Assembly (NCBI GenBank): GCA_964371035.1
Contig: CAYJLG010000006.1
Span: forward strand, 30,448-94,447
Direction of reading: 5' to 3'
Origin: UBA1535 sp964371035
Lineage (GTDB): Bacteria; Bacillota; Clostridia; Tissierellales; Sedimentibacteraceae
DNA length: 64,000 bases
This document shows, piece by piece, positions 9,341 through 18,669 of this stretch (position 1 is the first letter of the stretch; every line of letters begins with the position of its first letter). Below the pieces are notes generated by a model. It saw only the letters and a program-made list of their open reading frames with translations. It ran no database searches and was not told the origin of the DNA. The position numbers were made by a program, and so were the translations under genes.

Positions 9341-10468
9341 TTACGCGCCATGCATATTTGCTCTAAAAGATATCGTGGGCTTATACGGATTTTCTTTAAT
9401 AATTCTCATATCTAATTCAACACCTAGTCCAGGTTTAGTCGGAACTCTCATCTTGCCATCTTTAAGAGACATATCCAAATTGCTAAGTTTTTCTATAATA
9501 GGATTTTCTTCTAAATGGTACTCCAAACTGTCCAAATTATCTATTACAGCACACACATGCAAACTTGCTGATGTAGCTATAGGCCCTGTCATATTGTGTG
9601 GTGAAAGCTTTCTATTTAATTTTAAAACCCATCTATTGGCTTTTAACATTCCCGTTATTCCGCCTATATATTTAATATCAAACATATATACATCGAGTGC
9701 ATCATTTTCAAACAATGTCGCTAGGCTTTCTATACTATACTGCATTTCAGCACCCGACACCTTCAACCCTATAGAATTTTTTACAGATGATACGAGTTTT
9801 CCATCCTTTTCAGATACAGGTGCTTCAAACCAGTAGGGGTTATATATTCTCAACATATCAGCAACTCTAATTGAAGTTTCATAGTCAAAACGCCAGTGAT
9901 TATCTACTCTTATTTCAATATCATTTCCTACTGCCTTTCTTATTGCCTTAAATCTATCAACACCTCTAATCAAATATTTTTCACTTTCTTCACTTGCAGT
10001 CTGCCATGTATAATCATCAAAAGGTGCACATTTTATTCCTGTAAAACCACGTTTGATCATTAACTTTGAAACTTCTGCAAATTCATCTATAGTCCTCGTT
10101 TTAAGCGCTCTATTATAAGTAGCATACATTTTAACATCTTGGTTCTTAAGCTCTCCTAGCAATTCATATACAGGTTTATTGCAGTATTTTCCTTTTAAAT
10201 CCCATATACACATATCTATGCCTGAATATACAGACGCTTCAATTAAATTTTTAAATTTCCCATTATACGTCAAGTTGTCTTCAACAGGATTTTTTCCTAT
10301 ATAATTTGATTTTAATGCTTCGATCATTTGTTCAACTTGTAGCTCGAATCCATCCAAAGTTGCTTCACCATAACCTGTCAAACCTGAATCAGTTTCCATA
10401 AAAAGAAATATCCAATTGCTGTATTTTGAAATATTCATTATTTTGCAATACAAATTTGTTATCTCCAT
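9341..10468 (-). CDS. Mandelate racemase/muconate lactonizing enzyme family protein (enolase superfamily)
   Basis: A 375-residue enolase-superfamily protein with an N-terminal capping domain and a C-terminal barrel. Catalytic-type motifs are GIKCAPFD (Lys position), RVDNHWRF (first metal Asp plus a His), WFEAPVSE (Glu), SGAEMQYS (Glu) and SPHNMTGP (His). The last motif and the VDxH element resemble the acid-sugar dehydratases of the mandelate racemase subgroup more than dipeptide epimerases. The peptide-uptake neighbourhood would have suggested an epimerase, so the substrate stays open. It lies between an M20 gene (58 bp upstream) and the FAD oxidoreductase gene (19 bp downstream). Confidence 0.85.
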   Translation of the reverse strand: MEITNLYCKIMNISKYSNWIFLFMETDSGLTGYGEATLDGFELQVEQMIEALKSNYIGKNPVEDNLTYNGKFKNLIEASVYSGIDMCIWDLKGKYCNKPVYELLGELKNQDVKMYATYNRALKTRTIDEFAEVSKLMIKRGFTGIKCAPFDDYTWQTASEESEKYLIRGVDRFKAIRKAVGNDIEIRVDNHWRFDYETSIRVADMLRIYNPYWFEAPVSEKDGKLVSSVKNSIGLKVSGAEMQYSIESLATLFENDALDVYMFDIKYIGGITGMLKANRWVLKLNRKLSPHNMTGPIATSASLHVCAVIDNLDSLEYHLEENPIIEKLSNLDMSLKDGKMRVPTKPGLGVELDMRIIKENPYKPTISFRANMHGA

Positions 10469-10526
10469 GCAATCACCTCTTTAAAACTAATCTTTTTTAC
10501 TTCATTTTCTATCTAAATATTTATTT

Positions 10527-11720
10527 TTATTCTTCCGTTGTTTTTAAATTTAGATAATCTAAAGCACATTTTACATATGCACACACTCCATATTGAAGTG
10601 CATCTTCGTCTGCCATATATTTTTCATGATGCTGAGGATAGATATACCCTTTTTCTTCATTTCCACAGCCAAGAAACAAATATACACCCTTAGCGTGTTG
10701 CAAATAAAATGAAAAATCTTCTCCGCCTGCAGTTCTCCCTCTATCAAAAAAAGCCTCTTCTCCATATAATTCTTTGACGCTCTGTTTTAAAAAAACAGTG
10801 AGTTTTTCATCATTTATAGTTGGTGGTAGCAATTGAGAATACGAAAAATCAGACACTTTAGCTCGATAAGCTTCAACAGTCGACTTAACTACACGCTCTA
10901 TCATCTCAGGAAATTTTTGTGAAACTTCTAAGCTATAAGTCCTCGCAGTACCAGTGAGTTCAACTTTAGTAGGTATAACATTAAATCTACTTCCCGAATG
11001 AAAACTCCCTATAGTTATTACAGCTGTCTCTTGTGGATCTATTTCTCTGCTGACTATACTTTGTAAATTTACTACAGCAGATGAAGCCGCCAGTATAGGA
11101 TCTATCGTTTCATGAGGTCTCGCCCCGTGTCCCCCTTCCCCTTCAATCTCTATAGAAAATCTGCTAGCCGCCGCGAATCTTGGGCCAGGTTCGATCGAAA
11201 ACTTACCTGTCGGCATATCACTAAAAACGTGCATTCCAATAATAAAATCAACATCTTTCATGGCTCCATTTTCAATCATATCGAGCGCACCTTTCCCAAT
11301 TTCCTCGGCAGGTTGAAATAAAAATTTTACTTCTCCCGAAAATTCATTTTTTAAATCATTTATAACTTTCACAGCACCTAAAAGCATAGCAGTATGAAAG
11401 TCATGTCCACAAGCATGAGAAATTCCTTTATTTACAGATGCATACGCAAATCCTGTTTTTTCTTCAACTTCAAGTGCATCTATATCGGCTCTTAATGCAA
11501 CGCATTTTTCAAAATTTTTATTCATCTTGCTACCTCTAATTGTTGCAACTATTCCCGTTTTGCCACACCTAAAAAACTCTACCCCATATTTTTTTAACTC
11601 TACAATTATTTTTTCAACAGTTTTAAACTCTTGTAGCCCTACCTCAGGATATTTGTGAAAATGTCTTCTCAACTCAATTATGTCATCTTTATATTTGTTT
11701 GATATTTTTTTTATATCCAT
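10527..11720 (-). CDS. M20-family amidohydrolase (aminoacylase/carboxypeptidase type)
   Basis: About 397 residues. Metal-site motifs of the M20D amidohydrolases are clear: LRADIDAL near residue 79, SHACGHDFHT near 104, and the catalytic PAEE at 138-140; a dimerisation domain occupies the middle (EGEGGHGARPHET). These enzymes release amino acids from N-acyl amino acids, hippurate-like amides or dipeptides. An ATG at 11735 is possible, but only the ATG at 11720 has a well-placed GGAG, so the shorter form is chosen. It opens the catabolic gene set just after a terminator. Confidence 0.9.
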   Translation of the reverse strand: MDIKKISNKYKDDIIELRRHFHKYPEVGLQEFKTVEKIIVELKKYGVEFFRCGKTGIVATIRGSKMNKNFEKCVALRADIDALEVEEKTGFAYASVNKGISHACGHDFHTAMLLGAVKVINDLKNEFSGEVKFLFQPAEEIGKGALDMIENGAMKDVDFIIGMHVFSDMPTGKFSIEPGPRFAAASRFSIEIEGEGGHGARPHETIDPILAASSAVVNLQSIVSREIDPQETAVITIGSFHSGSRFNVIPTKVELTGTARTYSLEVSQKFPEMIERVVKSTVEAYRAKVSDFSYSQLLPPTINDEKLTVFLKQSVKELYGEEAFFDRGRTAGGEDFSFYLQHAKGVYLFLGCGNEEKGYIYPQHHEKYMADEDALQYGVCAYVKCALDYLNLKTTEE

Positions 11721-11751
11721 GATTATTATCTCCATATTTTAAAATATTTAT

Positions 11752-11793
11752 TAAAAAAACTGTGAAAAAAGATAATCAATCTATTTACCACAG
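11752..11793 (-). terminator. Terminator after the alpha/beta hydrolase gene
   Basis: On the minus strand CTGTG and CACAG arms (11789-11793 and 11760-11764) enclose an AT-rich loop and are followed by seven T residues. The stem is short but the T tract is good. It separates the hydrolase gene from the M20 gene. Confidence 0.5.
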
Positions 11794-11829
11794 CATTTTT
11801 AATTGTTTAAAATTACAACTTGCATTACG

Positions 11830-12924
11830 TTACTTCATTTTTGATTTTTCAAAATACTTAGTGTTTTTATAATTCAATTTGCCAAACATTTCTTGTTCTT
11901 TAGTTTGATAAGTTTTTAAAAATGATAGGCAATATTCTGTGATGAGCATACGATAATTCTCTGTATCTCTCGTACCTACTCTATCTTTAGGCTCAAAGTA
12001 TATAAAATCAGTAAATCCCATATGATCTCCATCAAGCACACCTACATAGTAGCTATCTTCTGTATTCGCATAAACATAACCCATCAGCATTCCCCATATG
12101 TTTGGATTTCCTAAAGAGAGAAATGGTTTTTTGATATCCTCTGCATAATGCTCTCCAAAGTTACCACCATCCAAGTTTATTCCGCATACAACTCTTTTGT
12201 CCATTCTAGCCACATCTACAGAGGCAGCACCTCCATAAGAATGTCCTGCTACAGAAACTCCCAATTTAAAATTGATCCTACCAGAAAACATATCTTTTTT
12301 ACTTCTATTAAGTTTTTCCATGTAATCTATTGTAGCAATTTTATCACTATTCCAAACAACTAAGTTTTCATTGAATGCTTCTTGTAACCCGAAAAATTTT
12401 TTACCTAACTTTATTGCATCAAAACTATCACCATATTCATTAAACTTTGGAACTAATTTTTCTAATTTTTTAAGTAGATTTTTATTCCCCATAGCCTGCA
12501 TTTTATCTTCACCTATTCTTTGCATCCTTCCATCTGGAAAATATACTACTTCATCATCTGTATGTCCAATAGACACAACTATAAATCCAGAACTTGCCAA
12601 ATCCGAACATAAAACTGTATTGAACATTGCAAAACAACCTAATCCAGTGCTGAAAACAATCAACGGATATGACTTTTCCTTGTCTGATATTTTAATATCT
12701 TTGAAGCATTGTGTAATAGTAGATGTTAACTCTTCCGCATTCGGTGCCTCAGGAAACAACTTCTTATCTCCATACGGAAATGGCTCTTTTCCCTCACTTC
12801 CATCAGCTGGATAATAAATAAATAATGGCAATTCTCTTTTTTTACCCTCGTAAGTATATTTAAAAGAAATATGCTGTATACCTACTGTATAACTCCCTAT
12901 CGGTTTTGGTAAAGTAACTCTCAT
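11830..12924 (-). CDS. Alpha/beta hydrolase, platelet-activating-factor acetylhydrolase-like
   Basis: A 364-residue alpha/beta hydrolase without a signal peptide. The nucleophile elbow is GHSYGG with Ser229, preceded by the oxyanion-region pattern PLIVFSTGLGCF near residue 90, and followed by GINLDGG, which resembles the PAF-acetylhydrolase/dienelactone hydrolase group. The likely reaction is ester or lipid hydrolysis. It has its own terminator downstream, so it may be a single-gene unit. Confidence 0.8.
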   Translation of the reverse strand: MRVTLPKPIGSYTVGIQHISFKYTYEGKKRELPLFIYYPADGSEGKEPFPYGDKKLFPEAPNAEELTSTITQCFKDIKISDKEKSYPLIVFSTGLGCFAMFNTVLCSDLASSGFIVVSIGHTDDEVVYFPDGRMQRIGEDKMQAMGNKNLLKKLEKLVPKFNEYGDSFDAIKLGKKFFGLQEAFNENLVVWNSDKIATIDYMEKLNRSKKDMFSGRINFKLGVSVAGHSYGGAASVDVARMDKRVVCGINLDGGNFGEHYAEDIKKPFLSLGNPNIWGMLMGYVYANTEDSYYVGVLDGDHMGFTDFIYFEPKDRVGTRDTENYRMLITEYCLSFLKTYQTKEQEMFGKLNYKNTKYFEKSKMK

Positions 12925-13051
12925 TTGTGTACTCCCTTTCTGATTTTTAATTTATTTTTATCTCTTTTATCCTTTAAATCGATGTGCTTTCTTCTTTATA
13001 TTATATGCTTACCATCAAGCATGATAATATTTTATCAAACACTATATTTGA

Positions 13052-14377
13052 TCATCCGTAAATAATATTTTCACATTCCTTATATACATACTCACAAGGC
13101 GTGATACCTAATTCTTTCGATTTGATTAGACATTCTAATGTTTTTTTAGGAAGTGTCTCTTCTATTTTTTTGAGTAAATTGTCGTAACTAGCATTTTTTC
13201 CATGCACATAATGTTCTTCTCCGCTCATTACGCCTGCAGCATTATGCCACCATTCTGTAACAAACAATATTCCCTTTTCATCTAATAATTTAGAAAGTTT
13301 TATTTCTTCTTCTTGACTAGAAGCCCTGAGTTGATTATTCGCAGGTCCAAATATATACTTGAATTTTAAATCTTTTATGTTTTCTTCGTGAATTATCCCG
13401 CCTATAGCGCAGGGGCAAAAGATATCCGCTTCAATTTTGAGTATATCTTCTTTTACATGTATTATGTCGGATTGTGGATTGTTCTTAATCAATTCTTCTA
13501 CTCGATCTGCATTAATATCTGTAACATACAATTTTACATTTTCACTTAAAAAGTGTTCTGCCATATACCTTCCTACAGCTCCTAACCCTTGTATCGCTAT
13601 ACTCATTCCAGCTAAGCTATCTTTTCCTGTCTTAAATTTCACAGCTTCTTTAAGAGAAAGATATGTTCCGAATGCTGTCGGTTTTCCACTTTCACCAAGA
13701 GGCGATGAAGGACCACTAGTATACTGTAAAGAAAAATGCTCATTTATTATGTCTGCCATCTCAGTTGGAAAATTCATATCTGGACCTGTCATAGTTCTTG
13801 ATCTATCTATAGCAAATGCTAAAAAACCAAGCACATCTAAATCATCAAGATTTAAAGGATCCATATGTACTGTTGTTTTACATCCTCCAAAATTTATTCC
13901 AGCTGCTATATTTTTAAAACTCATAGCTCTTCCTAAATTTAATCCATCGATTATGACATCTATCTCTTCATCTTCAAATCCGTGCCTTCTTATCCCACCT
14001 GCCATTGTAGCTTGATATAAATTGTTTATCCCTAATTTTCTACTGTGCTGATTGCACATAAAACGTATATTATGCTTAGCATTATAATAACATTCCATGC
14101 CGTAATGTTTACCTTTTCGTAAGAGCTCAGTTACCTCTTCCAGATAGTCAGTCAAATCATATTTTTCATATAATTCTTTTACTTGCTCAGTATTCATATA
14201 AATAGCTTCATCCGTCAAAATACTTTCAGCGTCAAAATCTGTGTTATATCTTTTAAAATCTAAATCGTTTTCCCATTCTTTAGCGCAGAAAAACTTTATT
14301 TTATCAGTTTTATAGTCATATCTTATCTTAAGTGTAGTAAATCCATTGTCTTTTAATGGTGTGAAAATGCTTTTCAA
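13052..14377 (-). CDS. Glu/Leu/Phe/Val dehydrogenase family protein
   Basis: A 441-residue NAD(P)-dependent amino-acid dehydrogenase. The substrate-side motif GGCKTT (Lys167) aligns with the GGGK motif of leucine and phenylalanine dehydrogenases; TGPD near residue 200 gives the catalytic-type Asp, and the Rossmann motif GLGAVG is at 264-269. It would deaminate a branched-chain, aromatic or similar amino acid, fitting an organism that ferments peptides. It is longer than typical leucine dehydrogenases (about 365) and has an extended N-terminus, so the exact substrate is uncertain. GGAGG precedes the start. Confidence 0.85.
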   Translation of the reverse strand: MKSIFTPLKDNGFTTLKIRYDYKTDKIKFFCAKEWENDLDFKRYNTDFDAESILTDEAIYMNTEQVKELYEKYDLTDYLEEVTELLRKGKHYGMECYYNAKHNIRFMCNQHSRKLGINNLYQATMAGGIRRHGFEDEEIDVIIDGLNLGRAMSFKNIAAGINFGGCKTTVHMDPLNLDDLDVLGFLAFAIDRSRTMTGPDMNFPTEMADIINEHFSLQYTSGPSSPLGESGKPTAFGTYLSLKEAVKFKTGKDSLAGMSIAIQGLGAVGRYMAEHFLSENVKLYVTDINADRVEELIKNNPQSDIIHVKEDILKIEADIFCPCAIGGIIHEENIKDLKFKYIFGPANNQLRASSQEEEIKLSKLLDEKGILFVTEWWHNAAGVMSGEEHYVHGKNASYDNLLKKIEETLPKKTLECLIKSKELGITPCEYVYKECENIIYG

Positions 14378-14684
14378 TTAAATTTCCTCCAATCAAAATC
14401 TAATAATTATATTATATGAAAATTATATCTATAAACGTTTTCTCTTTCAAGCTTTTCACTTCTACCCCTGCGAAAGTTTCAGAGGGCAATTTTTCTTTTA
14501 AATAAAAAATTAATGTGTATGTAAAACTTTTATTAGTAAAGTTTGAAAAATGTCATTAAATTCAAAACAAACTGTATTATTATGAAATAATAAATGTTTA
14601 TCATTTATTTATATAAAAAAACACACTCCAACAATCTCAATAAGAAAAGATGTTTTGGGTGCTATGAAAATGCATTAATTTGTT
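14378..14684. other. Intergenic region without a recognised gene
   Basis: About 307 bp between the amino-acid dehydrogenase start and the kinase stop. It holds the dehydrogenase promoter region, a GC-richer patch near 14465-14495 that can fold weakly, and an AT-only palindrome near 14588-14608 (AATAAATG/CATTTATT). No known riboswitch class, RNA gene or confident terminator was recognised. Confidence 0.5.
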
Positions 14685-15584
14685 TCATGTAGCTATACGT
14701 CTAAGTTCAAAAGCTATACTTTCTGCATTTAAAAATCTATCTTCTTTATGTACAGCCATCGCTTTAGTAATAATTCTTTGCAATTTTTTATTAATTTTTA
14801 GAGATTTTTCAAATTCTAATCTTTCGTACGAATTACAATCAGCAGGTTTTCCGCTCAACATATGAAACATAGTTGCGCCTAAGCTATAGTAATCACTTCT
14901 TACATCTATTTTTCCATGAGAAATCAAGTTGCTTTGTTGATGTTTATCAATGACAAGATTTTCTGTAACATGATTTTTTCTAATAGAAATACCTTTACTT
15001 ATATTAGATGTATCAGATAGTTTCATTCTGTTTATCTTATTGTATATACTTGCTTGTTCTTGTGGAGAATAGCCTTGAGTAAAACCTAAATGATTCAAAT
15101 CTTTTCCCAACATTAGTGAAATATTGAAGTCTATTAAGCAAATATCTTTATTATTTGAAACAATTATATTGTTAGGATTGATGTCACAATGTATTATCGG
15201 AGTTTTCCTACTATGTAAATATGCTAATACATTGCAAATTTTCAAAGCTATTTCTATAGTATCCTTTTCTGACAATCTGCCCTGTTTCGTAATTTCTTCA
15301 TACAAGCTATCCCCATCAATATATTCTGATACTATACAATCTTTACCCTCTACACTTATCAAATCATAAGTTTGGGCAAGATATGGGTGATGCAAATCTT
15401 TTAAAATATCAACTTCTCTATCCAAAAGAATCTTGTCAAATTTATCATCTGAATTTTTATAGTATTTTAAAATTACTTCTTTTTTTAATCTCAAATGGAT
15501 AGCTTTATAAATGACACTTTTGTCATTCTCTCTAAGTTTTTGTTTTATTAGATACATTCCGCTAATGATATCGCCAATTTTCAT
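14685..15584 (-). CDS. Serine/threonine protein kinase
   Basis: About 299 residues, a bare Hanks-type kinase domain with no membrane anchor or PASTA repeats. The VAIK-type lysine is Lys40 (VILKYY), the helix-C Glu is near 57, the catalytic loop is HCDINPNN (132-139) and the metal motif is DFN (152-154) in place of DFG. The HRD arginine is replaced by Cys, so this is a non-RD kinase with a loose glycine loop, yet the Lys, catalytic Asp, Asn and metal Asp are kept, so activity is likely. The ATG at 15584 follows GAGG; a GTG two codons earlier is less likely. It ends a run of FHA and WG-repeat genes behind the Tad pilus locus. Confidence 0.9.
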   Translation of the reverse strand: MKIGDIISGMYLIKQKLRENDKSVIYKAIHLRLKKEVILKYYKNSDDKFDKILLDREVDILKDLHHPYLAQTYDLISVEGKDCIVSEYIDGDSLYEEITKQGRLSEKDTIEIALKICNVLAYLHSRKTPIIHCDINPNNIIVSNNKDICLIDFNISLMLGKDLNHLGFTQGYSPQEQASIYNKINRMKLSDTSNISKGISIRKNHVTENLVIDKHQQSNLISHGKIDVRSDYYSLGATMFHMLSGKPADCNSYERLEFEKSLKINKKLQRIITKAMAVHKEDRFLNAESIAFELRRIAT

Positions 15585-15603
15585 TTTCACCTCTATTAGT
15601 TTA

Positions 15604-16965
15604 CTATGTCAATCTAAACAAAAATTCCTCATTTGACAGTTTAACTTTACTATCATGCTCTAATTTTGCCACTTCTCCACAGTTGAGTTGTTCATCATTT
15701 AAGTATGTGTGATTTTTTGAATTATTGTCTTGAATGAAGTAATCATTTTCAATTTTAACTATATCAGCATGAGCTCTGCTAACAGTATCATTATCTTTTA
15801 TAGCGTAATCTGCATAGCCGATGTCTTTTCCAATTCTAAAAAAGTCACAGTTTATATTGATTATTTCATTAGTTTTTAGTCTAATTAAATACGGGTTATT
15901 ATTCATGTTTTTATTGTAATTTTTAAGTAGTACAGTTTCTTTTAATTCTGGTTTTTTTGCTCCATCTAAACTCTCATCTATTATCACAGGTTCTATTGTG
16001 ATTTCATGATTATTTTCATGCATTGATTTCGATTTGATTTTTTCAGGTGTTTTTTTTACATCAATTTTTTCTTTACTATTTTTTTTGCTAAACAAATTTT
16101 TAAATATAGATTTTTTTATAGTCTCAACAACATTGTTGTTATCAGTAGGTACAATCTCTGTTTTTACTTGTGATTCAGGCACTAAAAACCCAACCTTGCT
16201 ACCCATCGCAGAGGAATTAGTTTTATTTTCTTTTGACTTTAAAATATTTTTACTGTCTTTACTATTTTTTTTAGTTATTACTTTTTCGTAAACAGCATTT
16301 TTTGTCTTGCTTTTTTGAAGATTTATATTCGTTTTATCTTCTTCTTTTCTATTTTCAAGATTATCTAGTTTTCTATCTTTTTCTTTTGTATCACTTACAT
16401 CATCCTTATAATTTCCTTGCTTATATTCTTTTATTAATCCTGCTATATTTTCAGATCCTAGATCGCAATCTTTTACTATTTGTTTCAAGAATTCTATGAA
16501 CTTCTTATCTTCAAATTCATCTATTTTAACAGAAAAAACTATTTTTTTTACTAAGTCTTGTATTGTATAAAAGTGCTCTTTATCAATAGGGAGATAAACA
16601 AAATACAAGCTACTCGAAGATACCTCCACAAAAACCTTGTCTTCATCATAAATGATGTGTTTTGTAGATAATAAATATTCTTTTGATTTAGATATTAGTT
16701 CCCCTAATCCTTCTAATAGCTTTAAAATTGTTTCTTTTTTACAACCATGCTGTAAATATTTTTTTAATGATGTTTTAGAAGTTAAGTCAAACTTATAGTG
16801 ATAGATACCATCAAAATTAGCGCAGCTAACCTTTAATAACCCTTTTATATCATTATAAATTAGCATGTTGTGTTCAGTTTTTTCTATTATTTCTTCTTTT
16901 GTTGCTTTATAAACTAAAAAACTCGTGTTTTCTATTTTTTCATAGCTAAAAATTGTTTTTTCCAA
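15604..16965 (-). CDS. DUF6382/FHA domain protein
   Basis: About 453 residues. The N-terminal third resembles the DUF6382 domain often joined to FHA domains in Clostridia, the middle (roughly 190-345) is a Lys/Ser/Glu-rich linker without predicted fold, and the C-terminus (about 365-453) is an FHA domain with RIGKD, SRAH and NHTYLN motifs for phosphothreonine binding. A TTG start at 16965 is chosen because GAGAGGTGA lies just upstream; an earlier TTG at 16980 would overlap that site. It lies 19 bp upstream of the kinase gene, so the FHA domain probably reads phosphorylation made by that kinase. Confidence 0.85.
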   Translation of the reverse strand: MEKTIFSYEKIENTSFLVYKATKEEIIEKTEHNMLIYNDIKGLLKVSCANFDGIYHYKFDLTSKTSLKKYLQHGCKKETILKLLEGLGELISKSKEYLLSTKHIIYDEDKVFVEVSSSSLYFVYLPIDKEHFYTIQDLVKKIVFSVKIDEFEDKKFIEFLKQIVKDCDLGSENIAGLIKEYKQGNYKDDVSDTKEKDRKLDNLENRKEEDKTNINLQKSKTKNAVYEKVITKKNSKDSKNILKSKENKTNSSAMGSKVGFLVPESQVKTEIVPTDNNNVVETIKKSIFKNLFSKKNSKEKIDVKKTPEKIKSKSMHENNHEITIEPVIIDESLDGAKKPELKETVLLKNYNKNMNNNPYLIRLKTNEIININCDFFRIGKDIGYADYAIKDNDTVSRAHADIVKIENDYFIQDNNSKNHTYLNDEQLNCGEVAKLEHDSKVKLSNEEFLFRLT

Positions 16966-16984
16966 AATCTCACCTCTCAATAAA

Positions 16985-18286
16985 TTAATAGTTTAACAAT
17001 TCTATAAATTGCCAATGGTTTGTTAAAACTGAAGCTACTCCATTTGAACTAAAAGATTTTGCCATGTTAAACTGTGGCTCTATAACTATATTTCCATCAA
17101 TATCTATATATCCCCATCCCCTGTTTTCAAGATAGATTGGAGCCAATCCGCACGAAAAAGAAAAAGCTTTATCATATATAGGTTCTATTGTAATATTGCC
17201 TGCTTTATCGATGAATCCCCATTTGTCTGATATTTGTACCGCTGCATATCCATTTTCCGATATAAACATATCTACATCTTGAAAAGTCGGTGTAGTCAAT
17301 TCATTTCCATATTTATCTATCAGCAGATATTTACCTCCTTTTTTTACGAAAATTAATCCTATACTCATAGCATGCCTAAATTCATTTACTTTTACTTCAT
17401 CGTATGCATTTTTTCCTATAAATTCAAAATGATGGTCTATCATTCTCCATTTATTATCAAGTTTCACCATAGCTATGCCATCTTTAAAATTTGTAGCGTC
17501 ATCATAGTTTGTTTTTAATATGTTCATGCTCTTATCTACAAATCCATAAATTCCATTTTTTTCATACATAGCGGGATTTTCACCCTCAAAACTTCCTATA
17601 TAATTGAAGTTTTCTTCTACTGATAATCTTTTATTTCCTGATTTATCAATCATAAAATTTTCATTATCTTTTCTAACTGAAAATAAATATAATTCGTCAG
17701 TTTGTGCATAATCTCTAACATCTTGATAATCAATTTCAATTACGATTTCAGCATTTTCGTCAACTATACCTACTCTATCATCTTTTTTTACAACGGCATA
17801 TCCATTATGAAAAGACGATATATATGAATATCTATTGTATTTAAGTTCAAATGCAAATTTTAATTCTTCATAGCTTTTTTTGATGTGTGAAGAATCGTCG
17901 TTTGCTCCCATAGCAAATTTATATAGCTCTAAAGTTTCTAGAATTTCGCCTTTTTCCAAATAATGTGCACCTAATGCTAACACTATTTCTTCTTTGTAAT
18001 CATATTTTTCTATCAAATCTAGGCAATAATCTTCAAATGTTCTTATCATATTATTTTTTTTATACAAGTTTGCAAGATATAATTCATCTTCAAAATTGTT
18101 TGGAAATAACTCTATGGCCTTTAAATATAATTCTATAGCTTCAATATATATTTCGTTTTGCTCAAAACGCATAGCGTCTTCTTTATACGTCTTATACAAA
18201 TCTTCCTTTTGTATTCCATACGTAACAACTGAAAACCATGCGAAAAGGTTTATACCTACCATAATCAATAAAATCATTTTTTTCAT
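16985..18286 (-). CDS. WG-repeat protein with TPR-like N-terminus
   Basis: About 433 residues. A hydrophobic N-terminal segment (MILLIMVGINLFAWF) is a signal peptide or anchor, followed by TPR-like helices (about 30-140) and then a series of WG (KWGFIDKxG) beta-propeller-like repeats to the end. WG-repeat proteins are usually cell-surface or envelope proteins of unknown function. The ATG at 18286 is preferred to a TTG at 18307, though its ribosome-binding site is weak. It sits directly after the inserted repeat element that separates it from the prepilin peptidase gene and 19 bp upstream of the FHA gene. Confidence 0.85.
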   Translation of the reverse strand: MKKMILLIMVGINLFAWFSVVTYGIQKEDLYKTYKEDAMRFEQNEIYIEAIELYLKAIELFPNNFEDELYLANLYKKNNMIRTFEDYCLDLIEKYDYKEEIVLALGAHYLEKGEILETLELYKFAMGANDDSSHIKKSYEELKFAFELKYNRYSYISSFHNGYAVVKKDDRVGIVDENAEIVIEIDYQDVRDYAQTDELYLFSVRKDNENFMIDKSGNKRLSVEENFNYIGSFEGENPAMYEKNGIYGFVDKSMNILKTNYDDATNFKDGIAMVKLDNKWRMIDHHFEFIGKNAYDEVKVNEFRHAMSIGLIFVKKGGKYLLIDKYGNELTTPTFQDVDMFISENGYAAVQISDKWGFIDKAGNITIEPIYDKAFSFSCGLAPIYLENRGWGYIDIDGNIVIEPQFNMAKSFSSNGVASVLTNHWQFIELLNY

Positions 18287-18325
18287 ATTTCTAAAGTACC
18301 CCCACAAATATTTTATTTATTATGC

Positions 18326-18665
18326 TTACTATTCAAAGCTAACATAAAAAAATAATAAAATTTGTCGCTGGTACTCCAATTGGGAAGTTGCATGGCGCAG
18401 AAGAGAACATCAAATCTTTTTGCTCGTTAAACTCACAAAGATTTGATTCTCCATGCATGTGACCTACCGCCATTTTCATTTAGAAAATGGGGTTAGGGCA
18501 TGAGTAGTTTTATTCGCAAAGTCATAACGCAGTATATTTTTAGGGCTAAGCCAAAGATGACTAAAACGCTCATAAAACTTCACACAACTTAATCCAATCT
18601 CCATAAGGCTTCCATATTTTATTATTTTTTCCTTGTTTACACCAGAAATCGACTGTGAATAGTAA
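18326..18665. mobile_element. MITE-like element, copy A (340 bp)
   Basis: The left end TTACTATTCAAAG (18326-18338) and right end CTGTGAATAGTAA (18653-18665) form 13-bp terminal inverted repeats with one mismatch. The reverse-strand sequence inside shares long blocks with the element at 62313-62562, for example AAAATATGGAAGCCTTATG and CAACTTCCCAAT. The subterminal blocks are themselves inverted (ATTGG..AAGTTG against CAACTTCCCAAT), so the element can fold back. The right end lies 4 bp from the prepilin peptidase stop codon. No ORF of note is inside. A target-site duplication could not be assigned. Confidence 0.75.
18390..18456. repeat. Strong hairpin inside element A
   Basis: Arms GCATGG...GAGAA-ATCAAATCTTT and AAAGATTTGAT-TCTC-CATGC pair over about 20 bp with a small internal bulge and an 18-nt loop. 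This hairpin is not present in the related element near 62.4 kb, so the element core is variable. It could act as a transcript-folding or termination element between the Tad genes and the WG/FHA/kinase genes. Confidence 0.7.
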
Positions 18666-18669
18666 TATA

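Noticed and set aside
13000..13030. ATGCTT/AAGCAT hairpin after the amino-acid dehydrogenase gene
   Set aside because: The stem is only 6 bp and no T tract follows, so it was not listed as a terminator.
14455..14500. A GC-richer folded patch before the amino-acid dehydrogenase gene, considered as a riboswitch
   Set aside because: No consensus of glycine, preQ1, SAM or other known classes could be matched.
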